This document shows positions 54,423 to 63,447 of a stretch of DNA of 64,000 nt, piece by piece. Each line of letters opens with the position of its first letter. The stretch's first letter is position 1. The stretch comes from Lacrimispora sp. BS-2. Lineage in GTDB: Bacteria; Bacillota; Clostridia; Lachnospirales; Lachnospiraceae. The stretch lies in contig NZ_CP157940.1 in assembly GCF_040207125.1 (NCBI RefSeq), positions 3,968,001 to 4,032,000 of the forward strand, written 5' to 3'. The position numbers were made by a program, and so were the translations under genes. Below the pieces are notes generated by a model, which had not been told where the DNA came from, did not search any database, and was given only the letters and a program-made list of their open reading frames with translations.

Positions 54423-55940
54423 ATGTTGAATATATTTGTCTGGTTCATGCTCCTGGCAACAATGGGCTCCGTCATGCTGATGGTATACTCCGTTGCAAGC
54501 CACAGCTCTGAACGGTCATTTTTTCTGATCTTTGCTTCCATCTGTACTTTTTTGTACACTGCAGGCTATTTGCTGGAGATCATTTCCACCACTCTGGAAG
54601 CCTCCTTTATGGGAGTCCGGGTACAGAAAATGGGGACGCCGCTGCTTGTGGTTTTTAACTATCTTTTCATACGGGATGTTTATGGGGAAAAACGCTTTAA
54701 TATTTCCGGGTACTGCCTGCTTTTTGCGCTGCCTGTTTTTAACCTGTTCACCGCTCAGGCATTTCCTTTTGTGCGGCTGCACTATACGGGCATAGAATAT
54801 TTTCATAACGGATATTTTGCCAACTGCCAGGGGCATCCGGGACCCATGACCTATGTAGCGAATGATTATAATTTCCTGCTGGTTTTTTTGACCCTCCGGC
54901 GGATTCTTAAGCATTTAAAGGGCGCAAACAGGCTGCAGAAGCGTCAGGGCATTTGCCTGCTGGTGTCAATTCTGATTCCCCTTATTGTAAATATTTATCA
55001 TGCTGTTTCCTACAATTACCTTCGGCCTGACATAAACCCTTTTGCGGTTTCTGTTTCACTGGCTCTGCTCCTGTATTCCGTCAGGAATCAGAATCTGCTC
55101 AATGTGGTGCCGCTGGCACGGGCCAAGGTGATCGAGTCTATGGCGGATGCCTTTATTGTCTGCGGCAAGGACTTCAGCTTCCTGGATGCAAACCAGGCGG
55201 CCAGGGAACTGTTTCCGGAGCTGAACACCCTGACTTCCGGTGAAACCATGGAGAAGATGAAGCAGTTTGAAGGCCATAGGGAGTTGTGCCTCAATGTAAA
55301 CGGGGAAATGAGATTTTACAAGGTGACCCAGACCTACATCAGGCAAAGCAGTAAAAACAGCGGTATCTGCATTGTATTCCATGACATTACCGATAAGGAA
55401 AAGCAGCTGAAAAGCCTGTATGGCAAGGCGACCTTTGATCCTTTGATGCATATCTACAACCGGGCAGCCTTTTTTGATCTTGCAGGTTTTATGCTCCATG
55501 CCTGTGAAGCGAAAGACCGATCCTATGGTCTTTTAATGATTGACCTTGACCATTTCAAGATGGTAAACGATACCTATGGCCATCCCTGTGGGGATATGGT
55601 GCTGGAGACCATTGCTGCCATGGTCAGGAACCATTTTCGAAAGGAAGATATTGTGGGCCGATACGGCGGCGAGGAAATTGTGATCCTGCAGGAAAACGTC
55701 TCTGCCAGACAGATGCTTGACTCGGTGGAAAAGCTCCGTGCGGCCATTGAGAATGAAACTGTTTTCTTCCATGATACTCCCGTTTGTATTACCGTCAGCA
55801 TAGGGCTGGCCCATTCTCCTGCCGGAAGCATTCATTCCCTGGAGGATATGATCCTTCAGGCGGATCTGGCTCTCTATGAGGCTAAAAACGGCGGACGCAA
55901 CCGTGCCTGCGTGTATGGCGGGGCGGTTGCGTCCTTATAG
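54423..55940 (+). CDS. 7TM-sensor diguanylate cyclase
   Basis: A 505-residue protein. The first ~230 residues are seven hydrophobic helices of the histidine-kinase-N 7TM type. A PAS-like segment (about 235-325) leads to a GGDEF domain (about 335-500) with LMIDLDHFKMVNDTYGHPCG and the active-site motif RYGGEEIVIL (GGEEF class, catalytically competent in this family). It should make c-di-GMP in response to a membrane or small-molecule signal. No EAL domain is present. GGGAGG lies upstream. Confidence 0.9.
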   Translation: MLNIFVWFMLLATMGSVMLMVYSVASHSSERSFFLIFASICTFLYTAGYLLEIISTTLEASFMGVRVQKMGTPLLVVFNYLFIRDVYGEKRFNISGYCLLFALPVFNLFTAQAFPFVRLHYTGIEYFHNGYFANCQGHPGPMTYVANDYNFLLVFLTLRRILKHLKGANRLQKRQGICLLVSILIPLIVNIYHAVSYNYLRPDINPFAVSVSLALLLYSVRNQNLLNVVPLARAKVIESMADAFIVCGKDFSFLDANQAARELFPELNTLTSGETMEKMKQFEGHRELCLNVNGEMRFYKVTQTYIRQSSKNSGICIVFHDITDKEKQLKSLYGKATFDPLMHIYNRAAFFDLAGFMLHACEAKDRSYGLLMIDLDHFKMVNDTYGHPCGDMVLETIAAMVRNHFRKEDIVGRYGGEEIVILQENVSARQMLDSVEKLRAAIENETVFFHDTPVCITVSIGLAHSPAGSIHSLEDMILQADLALYEAKNGGRNRACVYGGAVASL

Positions 55941-56002
55941 AGAATGGAATATTTGATTATAGTCAAGCGGATATTCGCAGTCCGTGACCCTGCTTGATTC
56001 GG

Positions 56003-56599
56003 TTAAATCAGTTTAATGCGATAGGCAATGGATTGAGGAGGAATGCTGGCGGTCTGGAAGTTGGCATGCTCGACCTTTACCAGCTGTCCGGGCTGAAGGG
56101 AGCCTAAGGGAATGGGATTATCGTTTTGATCCAGTATTTCCGTAACCTGGGAAACGACAAATCTCATCTGGTCCGCTTTATCGCCGGGATTGCCGGTATT
56201 GAGAAAGCCATTTTTAACATCAACGGAAACGATCCGGTCCGTTGTTATGCGAAACAGGGGCTTTTGCAGGATTGCCACGATCCGGTATGCTTTTGATTGA
56301 GGAGGAATGCTTTTTGTCATGGCAGAGGAAAATTCTGCACTGACCCACATCCCCTTTTCTATGGTGCACAAGCTGATGGGATCGCCAAATTGATTGACTA
56401 AGATCGTGTCCCAGCCTATGTTCAATTGGAGAAGTTCAATATAGACCATTTCATTCTGGCCTGGGTTCGAGTAAGAAACGATGACATAGCCGGTTCTGCT
56501 GTTGGAAGTATATACATTTTCTACAAGGGCGTTATCAATGTGCAGGATGCTCCCGACCTGGGTGATGCTCCCCCTCCTGCCTGCAGCGGTATTATTCAT
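56003..56599 (-). CDS. Unknown protein with an internal duplication
   Basis: A 198-residue beta-rich protein I do not recognise. Two similar halves each end in the same phrase: SIPPQSKAYRI near residue 105 and SIPPQSIAYRI near 193. The preceding parts also align (NQFGDPISL..KGMWVSAEF with DQNDNPIPL..PGQLVKVEH). No signal peptide or helix spans it. It stands alone on the minus strand between signalling genes. A spore- or surface-related structural role is conceivable but unsupported. Confidence 0.6.
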   Translation of the reverse strand: MNNTAAGRRGSITQVGSILHIDNALVENVYTSNSRTGYVIVSYSNPGQNEMVYIELLQLNIGWDTILVNQFGDPISLCTIEKGMWVSAEFSSAMTKSIPPQSKAYRIVAILQKPLFRITTDRIVSVDVKNGFLNTGNPGDKADQMRFVVSQVTEILDQNDNPIPLGSLQPGQLVKVEHANFQTASIPPQSIAYRIKLI

Positions 56600-56859
56600 A
56601 TAAATCCCCTAAATAGCATGCGTATTAATTAATATTATATGACAACGACAGGAAATATTCCAAAATCACCATCCTTTACCTGGGGAGCATTTCTTAATTT
56701 TTTTAGTATAAGCTTAAGGAAAATTTCAGGAACTTTAGGCGGTGATTATTAGCAGGAACAGACGACAATTTTTCATGAATGTGATATACTGTTTTTTAAG
56801 CGTATCTTTCGCAAAATACAGGACCGTTAAATTGATTAACTGGAAAGAAGGGATTTTCC

Positions 56860-57171
56860 ATTAAAAGGTATAATAAGTTAGTCAGGGACAGGATACCCGA
56901 GGTAATTGAAGCAGAAGGAAAAAAAGCGGTGTGCCGCATTCTGACTGATGAAGAATATATGGTGAAACTGGAAGAAAAGCTTAATGAAGAGGTAAAGGAA
57001 TATCAGGAAGATAAGAGCCTTAAAGAGATGGCAGATGTGCTGGAGGTGTTATATTCTCTTTGCAGTGCCAGAGGTTATACGAAAGAAGAGTTGGAGGCTG
57101 AGCGGGAAAAGAAGGCAAAAGACAGGGGCGGTTTTAATAACAGGATTTTTCTGGAATATGTGGATGAGTAA
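56860..57171 (+). CDS. MazG-like nucleotide pyrophosphohydrolase family protein, ATT start likely
   Basis: About 103 residues of the MazG/phosphoribosyl-ATP-pyrophosphohydrolase-like group: YNKLVRDRIPEVIEAEGKKA at the start, then the metal-binding helix pair KLNEEVKEYQ and EMADVLEVLYSL, and the ending DRGGFNNRIFLEYV. Members cleave nucleoside triphosphates (house-cleaning). The conserved KLVRDRIPE block lies upstream of the first ATG (56929). No ATG, GTG or TTG occurs between the in-frame stop at 56833 and this block; ATT 56860, with AAGAAGGGA upstream, is the best start. A sequencing error is the alternative. Confidence 0.75.
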   Translation: MKRYNKLVRDRIPEVIEAEGKKAVCRILTDEEYMVKLEEKLNEEVKEYQEDKSLKEMADVLEVLYSLCSARGYTKEELEAEREKKAKDRGGFNNRIFLEYVDE

Positions 57172-57230
57172 ATGAAAAGGTGCTTACATGATATGCAAAA
57201 ATATACATTCCAAAAAAGGAGGAATGCGTT

Positions 57231-58754
57231 ATCAAGCGTAAATACACAATATTTCTATCCACAATCATCAGCATGATCTGCATTGTCATGGTATGCTTTT
57301 ATTTGTTTTCCATTGATAAGGTCGGCAATATTTATATAGAAAAGTCAGAGGAAGCGATCTATAACATTAAGAAGGATTTTCTAAAGGATACGGTCAATAA
57401 CTTGATTTCCGAAATTGAATTAAGGCGGGCGGCCAAATCGTCATACGTGGAGACCTTTATTTCCAGGACGTCTGATATCATTAACATGAAAAAGGATCTT
57501 CCGGACAGCGAATTCAATGATTTTTTTATCCGGCTTTTTCGGGATAATCCGGATTATAAATCCATGACCGTGGTCCTATGGGACAATCAGGCAAATAAAG
57601 CTGTTTATGACCCTGGAAATCTGGCAGGAGCTACCTGGAAGGATACTCTTAAGGCCAATACCTCCGGCCTGTCCTCTTACCGGGTTTTCCTTCACGGAGA
57701 TTACGCATTCCTCTTTGGATTTACAAAAAGCTACGTAAATGAGCTTGTTAAGTCGGATATTGCCAATGTGATCAGAAATTCAAAATTTGATGGAAATTCC
57801 TATATTTGGGTAAACGAGATACAGAATTACCAGGGGGGTAAAAATTATGCCATCCGAAGGATCCATCCCAGCCTGCCGGAAACAGAGGGAATCTATCTTT
57901 CTACGGATATGACTGATATTGCAGGAAATTATCCATATTTAACTGAGCTACAGGGAATTAATAAGGATGGAGAGCTGTTTTTCTCATACTATTTTAAGGA
58001 ACCAGGCAGCGATAAGGTATCAAAGAAGCTGGCTTATGCCAAGCTTTATAAGGATTATAACTGGGTAGTTGCCATGGGAGTTTATCTGGATGACTTACAG
58101 CCATATGTTGATCAGACGAAAAAAGAAAGCAAAGAGCTGGTATCCCGGATTACCCTTCTATTGGTTTTATTGCTTATTGTTATATTGATCGTCAGCCTGT
58201 TTTCCGTTTCCTTATTGGAAAAAATATATTACCGCAATGCGGAAAAGGCAATGGAATCTGAGCTTAACCAGGATGTCCTTACAAAGGCGGGGAACAGAAG
58301 AAGCGGGACCAACGATTTGACCAATGCATTTGAAGAATTTAAACGGACAGGCTTGAGTCCCGGAATTATGATGTGCGATGTGGATCATTTTAAAGGAATC
58401 AATGACAGATACGGTCATTTTACAGGGGATATGGCTCTGGCGGAATTTGTAAACGTGATGAAAGGGACCTTAAGAAGCACAGACAAGATCATCCGCTGGG
58501 GCGGTGATGAATTCATTGTCATTCTTTATGGCATGGAAGAGAAACATGTGCTGGATTTTGGAAACAAATTTTTGTCAACCGTGTCTTCTTTGAAAATACT
58601 GAATCAGCAAGAAGAGATAGGGATCACTGTATCCATGGGCTTTTCCTTCTTTAAGGAAGGAGATGAGGATTTTCACTGGGCATTAAGGCGGGCGGATGAG
58701 GCACTTTATAAGTCTAAGTTAGAAGGACGGAACCAGGCCAATGTTATTTTATAG
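57231..58754 (+). CDS. Membrane diguanylate cyclase with Cache sensor, ATC start likely
   Basis: About 507 residues. TM1 (YTIFLSTIISMICIVMVCFY) is at about 4-25, an outer Cache-type sensor follows to about 290, TM2 is at about 300-322, and the GGDEF domain is at about 340-505 with MCDVDHFKGINDRYGHFTGD and an intact RWGGDEFIVIL. The first ATG (57273) would cut the first helix. AAAGGAGG at 57215-57222 points instead to ATC 57231, 8 bases on, giving IKRKYTIFL. An out-of-frame ATG at 57224 opens only a 5-codon frame. It follows the MazG-like gene by 59 bases. Confidence 0.85.
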   Translation: MKRKYTIFLSTIISMICIVMVCFYLFSIDKVGNIYIEKSEEAIYNIKKDFLKDTVNNLISEIELRRAAKSSYVETFISRTSDIINMKKDLPDSEFNDFFIRLFRDNPDYKSMTVVLWDNQANKAVYDPGNLAGATWKDTLKANTSGLSSYRVFLHGDYAFLFGFTKSYVNELVKSDIANVIRNSKFDGNSYIWVNEIQNYQGGKNYAIRRIHPSLPETEGIYLSTDMTDIAGNYPYLTELQGINKDGELFFSYYFKEPGSDKVSKKLAYAKLYKDYNWVVAMGVYLDDLQPYVDQTKKESKELVSRITLLLVLLLIVILIVSLFSVSLLEKIYYRNAEKAMESELNQDVLTKAGNRRSGTNDLTNAFEEFKRTGLSPGIMMCDVDHFKGINDRYGHFTGDMALAEFVNVMKGTLRSTDKIIRWGGDEFIVILYGMEEKHVLDFGNKFLSTVSSLKILNQQEEIGITVSMGFSFFKEGDEDFHWALRRADEALYKSKLEGRNQANVIL

Positions 58755-58812
58755 GCAATAAGGCTTTGAATCCGGAAGGAGAGAGCTTATATATCTGATT
58801 TTTGAAAATGAT

Positions 58813-58843
58813 AAAACGACCCGTACTACCAGCGGGTCGTTTT
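58813..58843. terminator. Bidirectional terminator
   Basis: AAAACGACCCG (58813-58823) and CGGGTCGTTTT (58833-58843), perfect 11-bp arms ending in A- and T-runs. It lies between the convergent GGDEF and recombinase genes. Confidence 0.88.
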
Positions 58844-58895
58844 AATTTTCACAAAAAGCAAAGGCTGCTTAAAAAGCACATTTTATGTAAGACTT

Positions 58896-60041
58896 TTATA
58901 GCCGGGTCAGGGCAGTGGCGGCGCTTTCCATATTTAAAAGATACATATGGTTGAATTTTTCAATGGCAGCCTTTTTTTGTTCCATAAGGGAATGGGAATA
59001 CACATTAAGGGTGATGGAAACGCTGGAATGGCCCAGCAGTTCACTGATGGTCTTCACATCCACGCCCAGCTCCAGGGCCCGGGTGGCAAAGGTATGGCGG
59101 ATGGCATGAAATTTACGGTCCTGGACGTGGGCTTCCCTTAATAGTTTCTTGTATAGCTTTTGAAAGCAGCGGGGATCTAAGGGAGTATTCCCGTCGGAAA
59201 AAATATAGTGGTCCGGGTTTGCATGAGAAAATCCCTGTTCCTGCAGCATCTTTAACACAAAGTCCGGCAGGGGGATTTTCCTTAAAGATTTACGGCTTTT
59301 TGGAGGACCTACCTGCAAGGATGTTTTATTCCCGCCTTCTTCAAAATGTTTTATTCTGGATACGGTCCGTGTTATGGACAGGGTACCGGTTTCCATATCA
59401 ATATCTCCCCATTTAAGGGAACACAATTCTCCAAGGCGTATGCCGGTATAAAAGCTGAGGATAATTCCTGCCCCACGCCTGTCTTTGGAATACAGCGCGG
59501 TATTTTCTATGAGCCTCTGCTCTTTCAGCGAGAAGACGATAACCTCCTTGTCCTCCGGTCTTGGGACTTTTACCTGTTCAATGATGGAAAAACTCTCCGG
59601 CGTCCCCTTTAAGACCTCTTTTAGCGCTATTTTGAAGATGGTAAGATATTTTTTCTTAGATGAATCTGCCAGCCCGGTATTTTCTCTTATGGCTTTTACA
59701 AAACAAAGAACAGAGTCTTCTGTAATTTGCAGATTCTTTTCCTGCTTAAAAAAGGGAATCACGTACTTATCCATGCACCGGTAATAGCTTTCATAAGTAG
59801 AGGGCTTCACCCGAAGGGCGGCATCCTCAAGCCATGCCTCAAACAAGCTGCAGACATCGTTCCCGTCCTGGAAAAAGTTTTCCTTAACGGATTCCTTAAT
59901 TTCCTGGAAATTTTTCATTTTTTCTTTTACGCCTTTGTAGGTTCTGGAGTAGAAATACCGGTACCTTCCATCCAGCTTTAAAGTTCTTCCCTCCCAGCGC
60001 CCATCTTTGCGTTTATAAATATTTTCTCCTCTTCTCGGCAT
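58896..60041 (-). CDS. Tyrosine recombinase / phage-type integrase
   Basis: A 381-residue site-specific recombinase. An N-terminal arm-binding-like region (MPRRGENIYKRKDGRWEGRT) is followed by a SAM-like core-binding domain (about 65-160) and the catalytic domain: Arg in FYTGIRLGELCSLKWGDID, His-x-x-Arg in FHAIRHTFATRALELG, second His region LLGHSSVSITLNVYSH with the nucleophile Tyr. All catalytic residues seem present. AAAGGAG precedes the ATG. No excisionase, relaxase or phage genes adjoin it, and I could not see attachment repeats, so it is an orphan here. Confidence 0.9.
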   Translation of the reverse strand: MPRRGENIYKRKDGRWEGRTLKLDGRYRYFYSRTYKGVKEKMKNFQEIKESVKENFFQDGNDVCSLFEAWLEDAALRVKPSTYESYYRCMDKYVIPFFKQEKNLQITEDSVLCFVKAIRENTGLADSSKKKYLTIFKIALKEVLKGTPESFSIIEQVKVPRPEDKEVIVFSLKEQRLIENTALYSKDRRGAGIILSFYTGIRLGELCSLKWGDIDMETGTLSITRTVSRIKHFEEGGNKTSLQVGPPKSRKSLRKIPLPDFVLKMLQEQGFSHANPDHYIFSDGNTPLDPRCFQKLYKKLLREAHVQDRKFHAIRHTFATRALELGVDVKTISELLGHSSVSITLNVYSHSLMEQKKAAIEKFNHMYLLNMESAATALTRL

Positions 60042-60309
60042 TGTAAAATACTCCTTTGCTTATCATGTATTTATTATAAAATGATTTAAGTAACGGCAAA
60101 TACTCCAAATATTACCAAAAAACTGTTGTAATATCCACAAAACAGATGGTTAAACCAATATACCGGAGCTTTAAGCGGGCTTTTGTCCATTGTTTTTGAT
60201 GAAAATGAACTTTTATTAGCTTGTGCTATTAACGTCGTCTGTTGGAACGACTTTTTTTATTGCTATTTTATTTTCATTGGGGAATCATAATAAAGAAAGG
60301 ATGATTCCA
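60042..60309 (+). promoter_or_regulatory. Leader region of the Mg2+ ATPase gene with attenuator-like hairpin
   Basis: GTCGT (60234-60238) pairs with ACGAC (60247-60251), followed by seven T (60252-60258), about 50 bases before the start codon. A short frame at 60146-60199 (MVKPIYRSFKRAFVHCF) could be a leader peptide, but no ribosome binding site is seen. I could not match an M-box (ykoK) magnesium riboswitch. Confidence 0.4.
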
Positions 60310-62955
60310 ATGAAATTCATGAGAAAGAAAACAATCAGCACTCAGAGCCAGAAAAACAGGCTCGACACGGAAAAAAAACTCAGAGCCTATGCATTTCTTG
60401 AGGAAAAAATGCTCCTGTCAGCTCTTTCTGCTTCAAAGACCGGCCTTACCAGTGAGGAGGCTCAGGAAAAACAGGATGAATTCGGGGCAAATGTTATTAC
60501 TGCAGGAAAGAAAGATACAATGCTTCACAGGCTGAGAGAAGCTGTCATCAATCCCTTTAATGTTATTTTGCTGGTCATTGCGGCTGTTAATTATTTCACA
60601 GATGTAATTGCTTCTTCAAGGCCTGATTATCTCACTGTTTCCATTATCATTTTCCTGGTGCTTGTCTCAAGTCTGGTTGCTTTTGTCCAGAATCAGCGTT
60701 CCAATGCCGCTGCAGAAAAGCTTTCAGAGATGATTTCCAACAAGGCAGATGTGTGGAGAGATGGAAAACTGACTGAGATCCCTATGGATGAGGTAGTTCC
60801 GGGAGACGTTGTCAAGCTTTCTGCGGGACATATGCTTCCGGCAGATGTACGTTTTTTGTCTACCAAAGACACCTTTTTGGCTCAGGCAGCCCTTACCGGC
60901 GAGTCTGCTCCTGTGGAGAAATTCTCTGACGGGGACAATAAGCCTGACGATGCATTAACAGATTTACAGAATATCGGCTTTATGGGATCCAATGTGGTAA
61001 GCGGAAGCGCCACAGCAGTGGTTCTGGCAACCGGAAATAATACCTATTTCGGCTCCATGGCCCAATCCCTGTCAGGTGATAAGGCTAAGACCAGCTTTGA
61101 GCGGGGAGTGGAATCGGTCAGCGGGCTTTTGGTCAGAAGGATGCTTGTCATGATTCCTGTGGTGTTTTTGATCAATGGAATTGCAAAAGGTGACTGGGCA
61201 GGAGCCCTTCTTTTTTCCATCAGTATTGCAGTTGGCCTTACGCCGGAAATGCTGCCCATGATCATGACCTCCACCCTTGCAAAGGGAGCGGTTTCCATGT
61301 CCAGGCACAAGGTGATCGTCCGCACTCTTGGAGCCATACAGACCTTTGGGGAAATGGATGTGCTCTGCACGGATAAGACAGGAACCCTGACCGAGGATAA
61401 GGTGATCCTGGAAAGATACATGGATTTAAATGGGGATGAGGATACCAGGATTCTGCGCCATGCTTACTTAAACAGCTATTTTCAGACCGGTCTTAAGAAC
61501 CTCATTGATTTAGCCATCATAAACCGTGCAAAACAGAACGGACTGGAAACCGTTTTAAGCTCTTACCGCCGGATTGATGAAATCCCTTTTGATTTTACAC
61601 GGCGCAGGATGAGCGTGGTATTAACCGATCAAAAGGAGAAACTCCAGCTTATCACAAAGGGAGCTGTGGAGGAAATTCTGGAGATCTCCTCCTTTATCGA
61701 GATAAACGGGACGGTTCTTCCAATGGATGAGGAAGCCCGCCACGTTGCCATGGCAACCTATGAAAAGTATAATAATGACGGCCTGCGCATGATTGCCGTT
61801 GCTCAGAAGAACGAGGTGCCCGGCATAGGGGTATTCAGCGTAGAGGATGAGCGGGATATGGTTTTAATAGGCTTTGTAGGATTTCTTGACCCGCCAAAGG
61901 AGAGCGCAGGCGCTGCCATTGCCGCCCTTCACGACCATGGGGTGAGAACGGTGGTCCTTACCGGAGACAGCGAGGGCGTGGCGGCAAAGGTCTGCGGCAA
62001 GGTGGGCGTAGATGCTTCCACCCTGATGACAGGCCGGGATGTGGAGCAGATGGATGACAAAGAGCTTTTGCATGCAGTAGGCACATGCAACCTGTTTGCA
62101 AAATTGTCTCCATCTCAGAAGGAGCGGGTAGTAAAGGCTTTCCAGAGCGCAGGGCATACGGTGGGTTATATGGGAGACGGCATCAACGATGCGCCGCCCT
62201 TACACCAGGCTGATGTGGGGATCTCCATTGACAGTGCTGTGGACATTGCCAAGGAAACAGCCGATATCATTCTTTTAGAAAAGGATTTAATGGTCTTAGA
62301 GGAAGGGGTCCTAGAAGGCCGCCGCACCTTTGGAAATATCATCAAATATATTAAGATGGCGGCAAGCGGAAATTTCGGAAACATGATCTCCGTTATCGCT
62401 GCCAGCCTGTTCCTGCCTTTTCTGCCCATGCTGCCGGTGCAGATATTGACCCAGAACCTGCTGTGTGATTTTTCCCAGATGGGGATTCCCTTTGATGATG
62501 TGGATAAAGAATATCTAAAAAAGCCTCACAAATGGGATACAAAGTCCATCAAATCTTTTATGGCTTTCTTTGGTCCCCTCAGCTCTGTTTTTGATATTTT
62601 ATGCTTTGCGGTAATGTGGTGGGTCATTGGCGCTGATAAAGTGGAGCTTTCCCCATTGTTTCAGTGCGGCTGGTTCGTATTCGGAACCGTATCACAGGTG
62701 TTAGTTATCCACTTAATCCGTACTGAGAAGCTGCCCTTTGTGCAGAGCAGACCTTCCATGCCCCTGTTTTTCTCCACATTTATCGTTGCGGTCCTTGCGC
62801 TTGCCATTGGATTTTCGGGTCTTGCCATCGGTCTTGATATGTACCGCCTGCCGGCAGATTTTATTCCCTGGCTTGTTTTGATCCTGGCCGGTTATCTTGC
62901 AGTCGTGCAGATGATGAAAAAGGTATATATGCACCGTTATAAGGAATGGATGTAA
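60310..62955 (+). CDS. mgtA: Magnesium-transporting P-type ATPase (MgtA/MgtB)
   Basis: An 881-residue P3B ATPase moving Mg2+ into the cell. Domains in order: N-terminal cytoplasmic region, TM1-2 near 80-145, actuator with TGES near 195, TM3-4 with the PEMLP motif, phosphorylation motif DKTGTLT near 355, hinge GDGINDAPPLHQADVGIS near 621, then six C-terminal helices. The length and the PEMLPMI and NPFNVILL segments fit MgtA. ATG 60310 is chosen because GAAAGG lies 9 bases before it; the in-frame ATG 60301 is too close and the 60223 start lies before the hairpin. Regulation through the leader is likely. Confidence 0.93.
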   Translation: MKFMRKKTISTQSQKNRLDTEKKLRAYAFLEEKMLLSALSASKTGLTSEEAQEKQDEFGANVITAGKKDTMLHRLREAVINPFNVILLVIAAVNYFTDVIASSRPDYLTVSIIIFLVLVSSLVAFVQNQRSNAAAEKLSEMISNKADVWRDGKLTEIPMDEVVPGDVVKLSAGHMLPADVRFLSTKDTFLAQAALTGESAPVEKFSDGDNKPDDALTDLQNIGFMGSNVVSGSATAVVLATGNNTYFGSMAQSLSGDKAKTSFERGVESVSGLLVRRMLVMIPVVFLINGIAKGDWAGALLFSISIAVGLTPEMLPMIMTSTLAKGAVSMSRHKVIVRTLGAIQTFGEMDVLCTDKTGTLTEDKVILERYMDLNGDEDTRILRHAYLNSYFQTGLKNLIDLAIINRAKQNGLETVLSSYRRIDEIPFDFTRRRMSVVLTDQKEKLQLITKGAVEEILEISSFIEINGTVLPMDEEARHVAMATYEKYNNDGLRMIAVAQKNEVPGIGVFSVEDERDMVLIGFVGFLDPPKESAGAAIAALHDHGVRTVVLTGDSEGVAAKVCGKVGVDASTLMTGRDVEQMDDKELLHAVGTCNLFAKLSPSQKERVVKAFQSAGHTVGYMGDGINDAPPLHQADVGISIDSAVDIAKETADIILLEKDLMVLEEGVLEGRRTFGNIIKYIKMAASGNFGNMISVIAASLFLPFLPMLPVQILTQNLLCDFSQMGIPFDDVDKEYLKKPHKWDTKSIKSFMAFFGPLSSVFDILCFAVMWWVIGADKVELSPLFQCGWFVFGTVSQVLVIHLIRTEKLPFVQSRPSMPLFFSTFIVAVLALAIGFSGLAIGLDMYRLPADFIPWLVLILAGYLAVVQMMKKVYMHRYKEWM

Positions 62956-63021
62956 CCTTTCTTCAATCATTGAAAGAGCAGCCGGCATGTTTTTGCCTGA
63001 CTGCTCTTTTTGTTTTCCTTT

Positions 63022-63447
63022 TTATGCTTCTTTGCCGCTGTTTACATGAGCTTTAATGGCTGCAAAGCTTTCCGCGCTTATTACATGCTCGATCCGGCAG
63101 GCGTCATCCAGTGCAGTCTTTTGGGTTACCCCCAGGTCAATCAGCCACTCCGAAAGCAGGGTGTGGCGTTCATAAATCCTTTCTGCTATTTCCAGACCTT
63201 TTTCCTGCAAAGTGATGTGGCCGTTTTCGTCTATCCCGATGTACCCGTTTTCCCGGAGATTTTTCATTGCCACGCTGACGCTTGGTTTTGAAAAATCCAG
63301 TTCTTCGGCAATGTCTATGGAGCGCACATGGCCATTGCGCTTCTTAAGCATAAGGATTGTTTCAAGATAGTTTTCGGCAGATTCCTGTATCTTCGTATCA
63401 TCACCCTCTTTCATAGGATATTCTTTTATTCTAACATGAATCGGCAT
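63022..63447 (-). CDS. DtxR/IdeR-type metal-dependent transcriptional regulator (short form)
   Basis: A 141-residue DtxR-family repressor with a winged helix (SAENYLETILMLKKRNGHVR, RSIDIAEELDFSKPSVSVAM, about 24-75) and a dimerisation domain. The metal-site segment reads CRIEHVIS, as in DtxR/IdeR (C-x-x-E-H), where MntR has E-x-x-E-H; this favours iron. The residue equal to DtxR Met10 is Asn. There is no SH3-like third domain. The start may be ATG 63447 or ATG 63414; neither has a strong binding site. It is a good candidate for binding the GTTAG-N6-CTAAC boxes at 19.9-32.1 kb, although far from them. Confidence 0.85.
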   Translation of the reverse strand: MPIHVRIKEYPMKEGDDTKIQESAENYLETILMLKKRNGHVRSIDIAEELDFSKPSVSVAMKNLRENGYIGIDENGHITLQEKGLEIAERIYERHTLLSEWLIDLGVTQKTALDDACRIEHVISAESFAAIKAHVNSGKEA

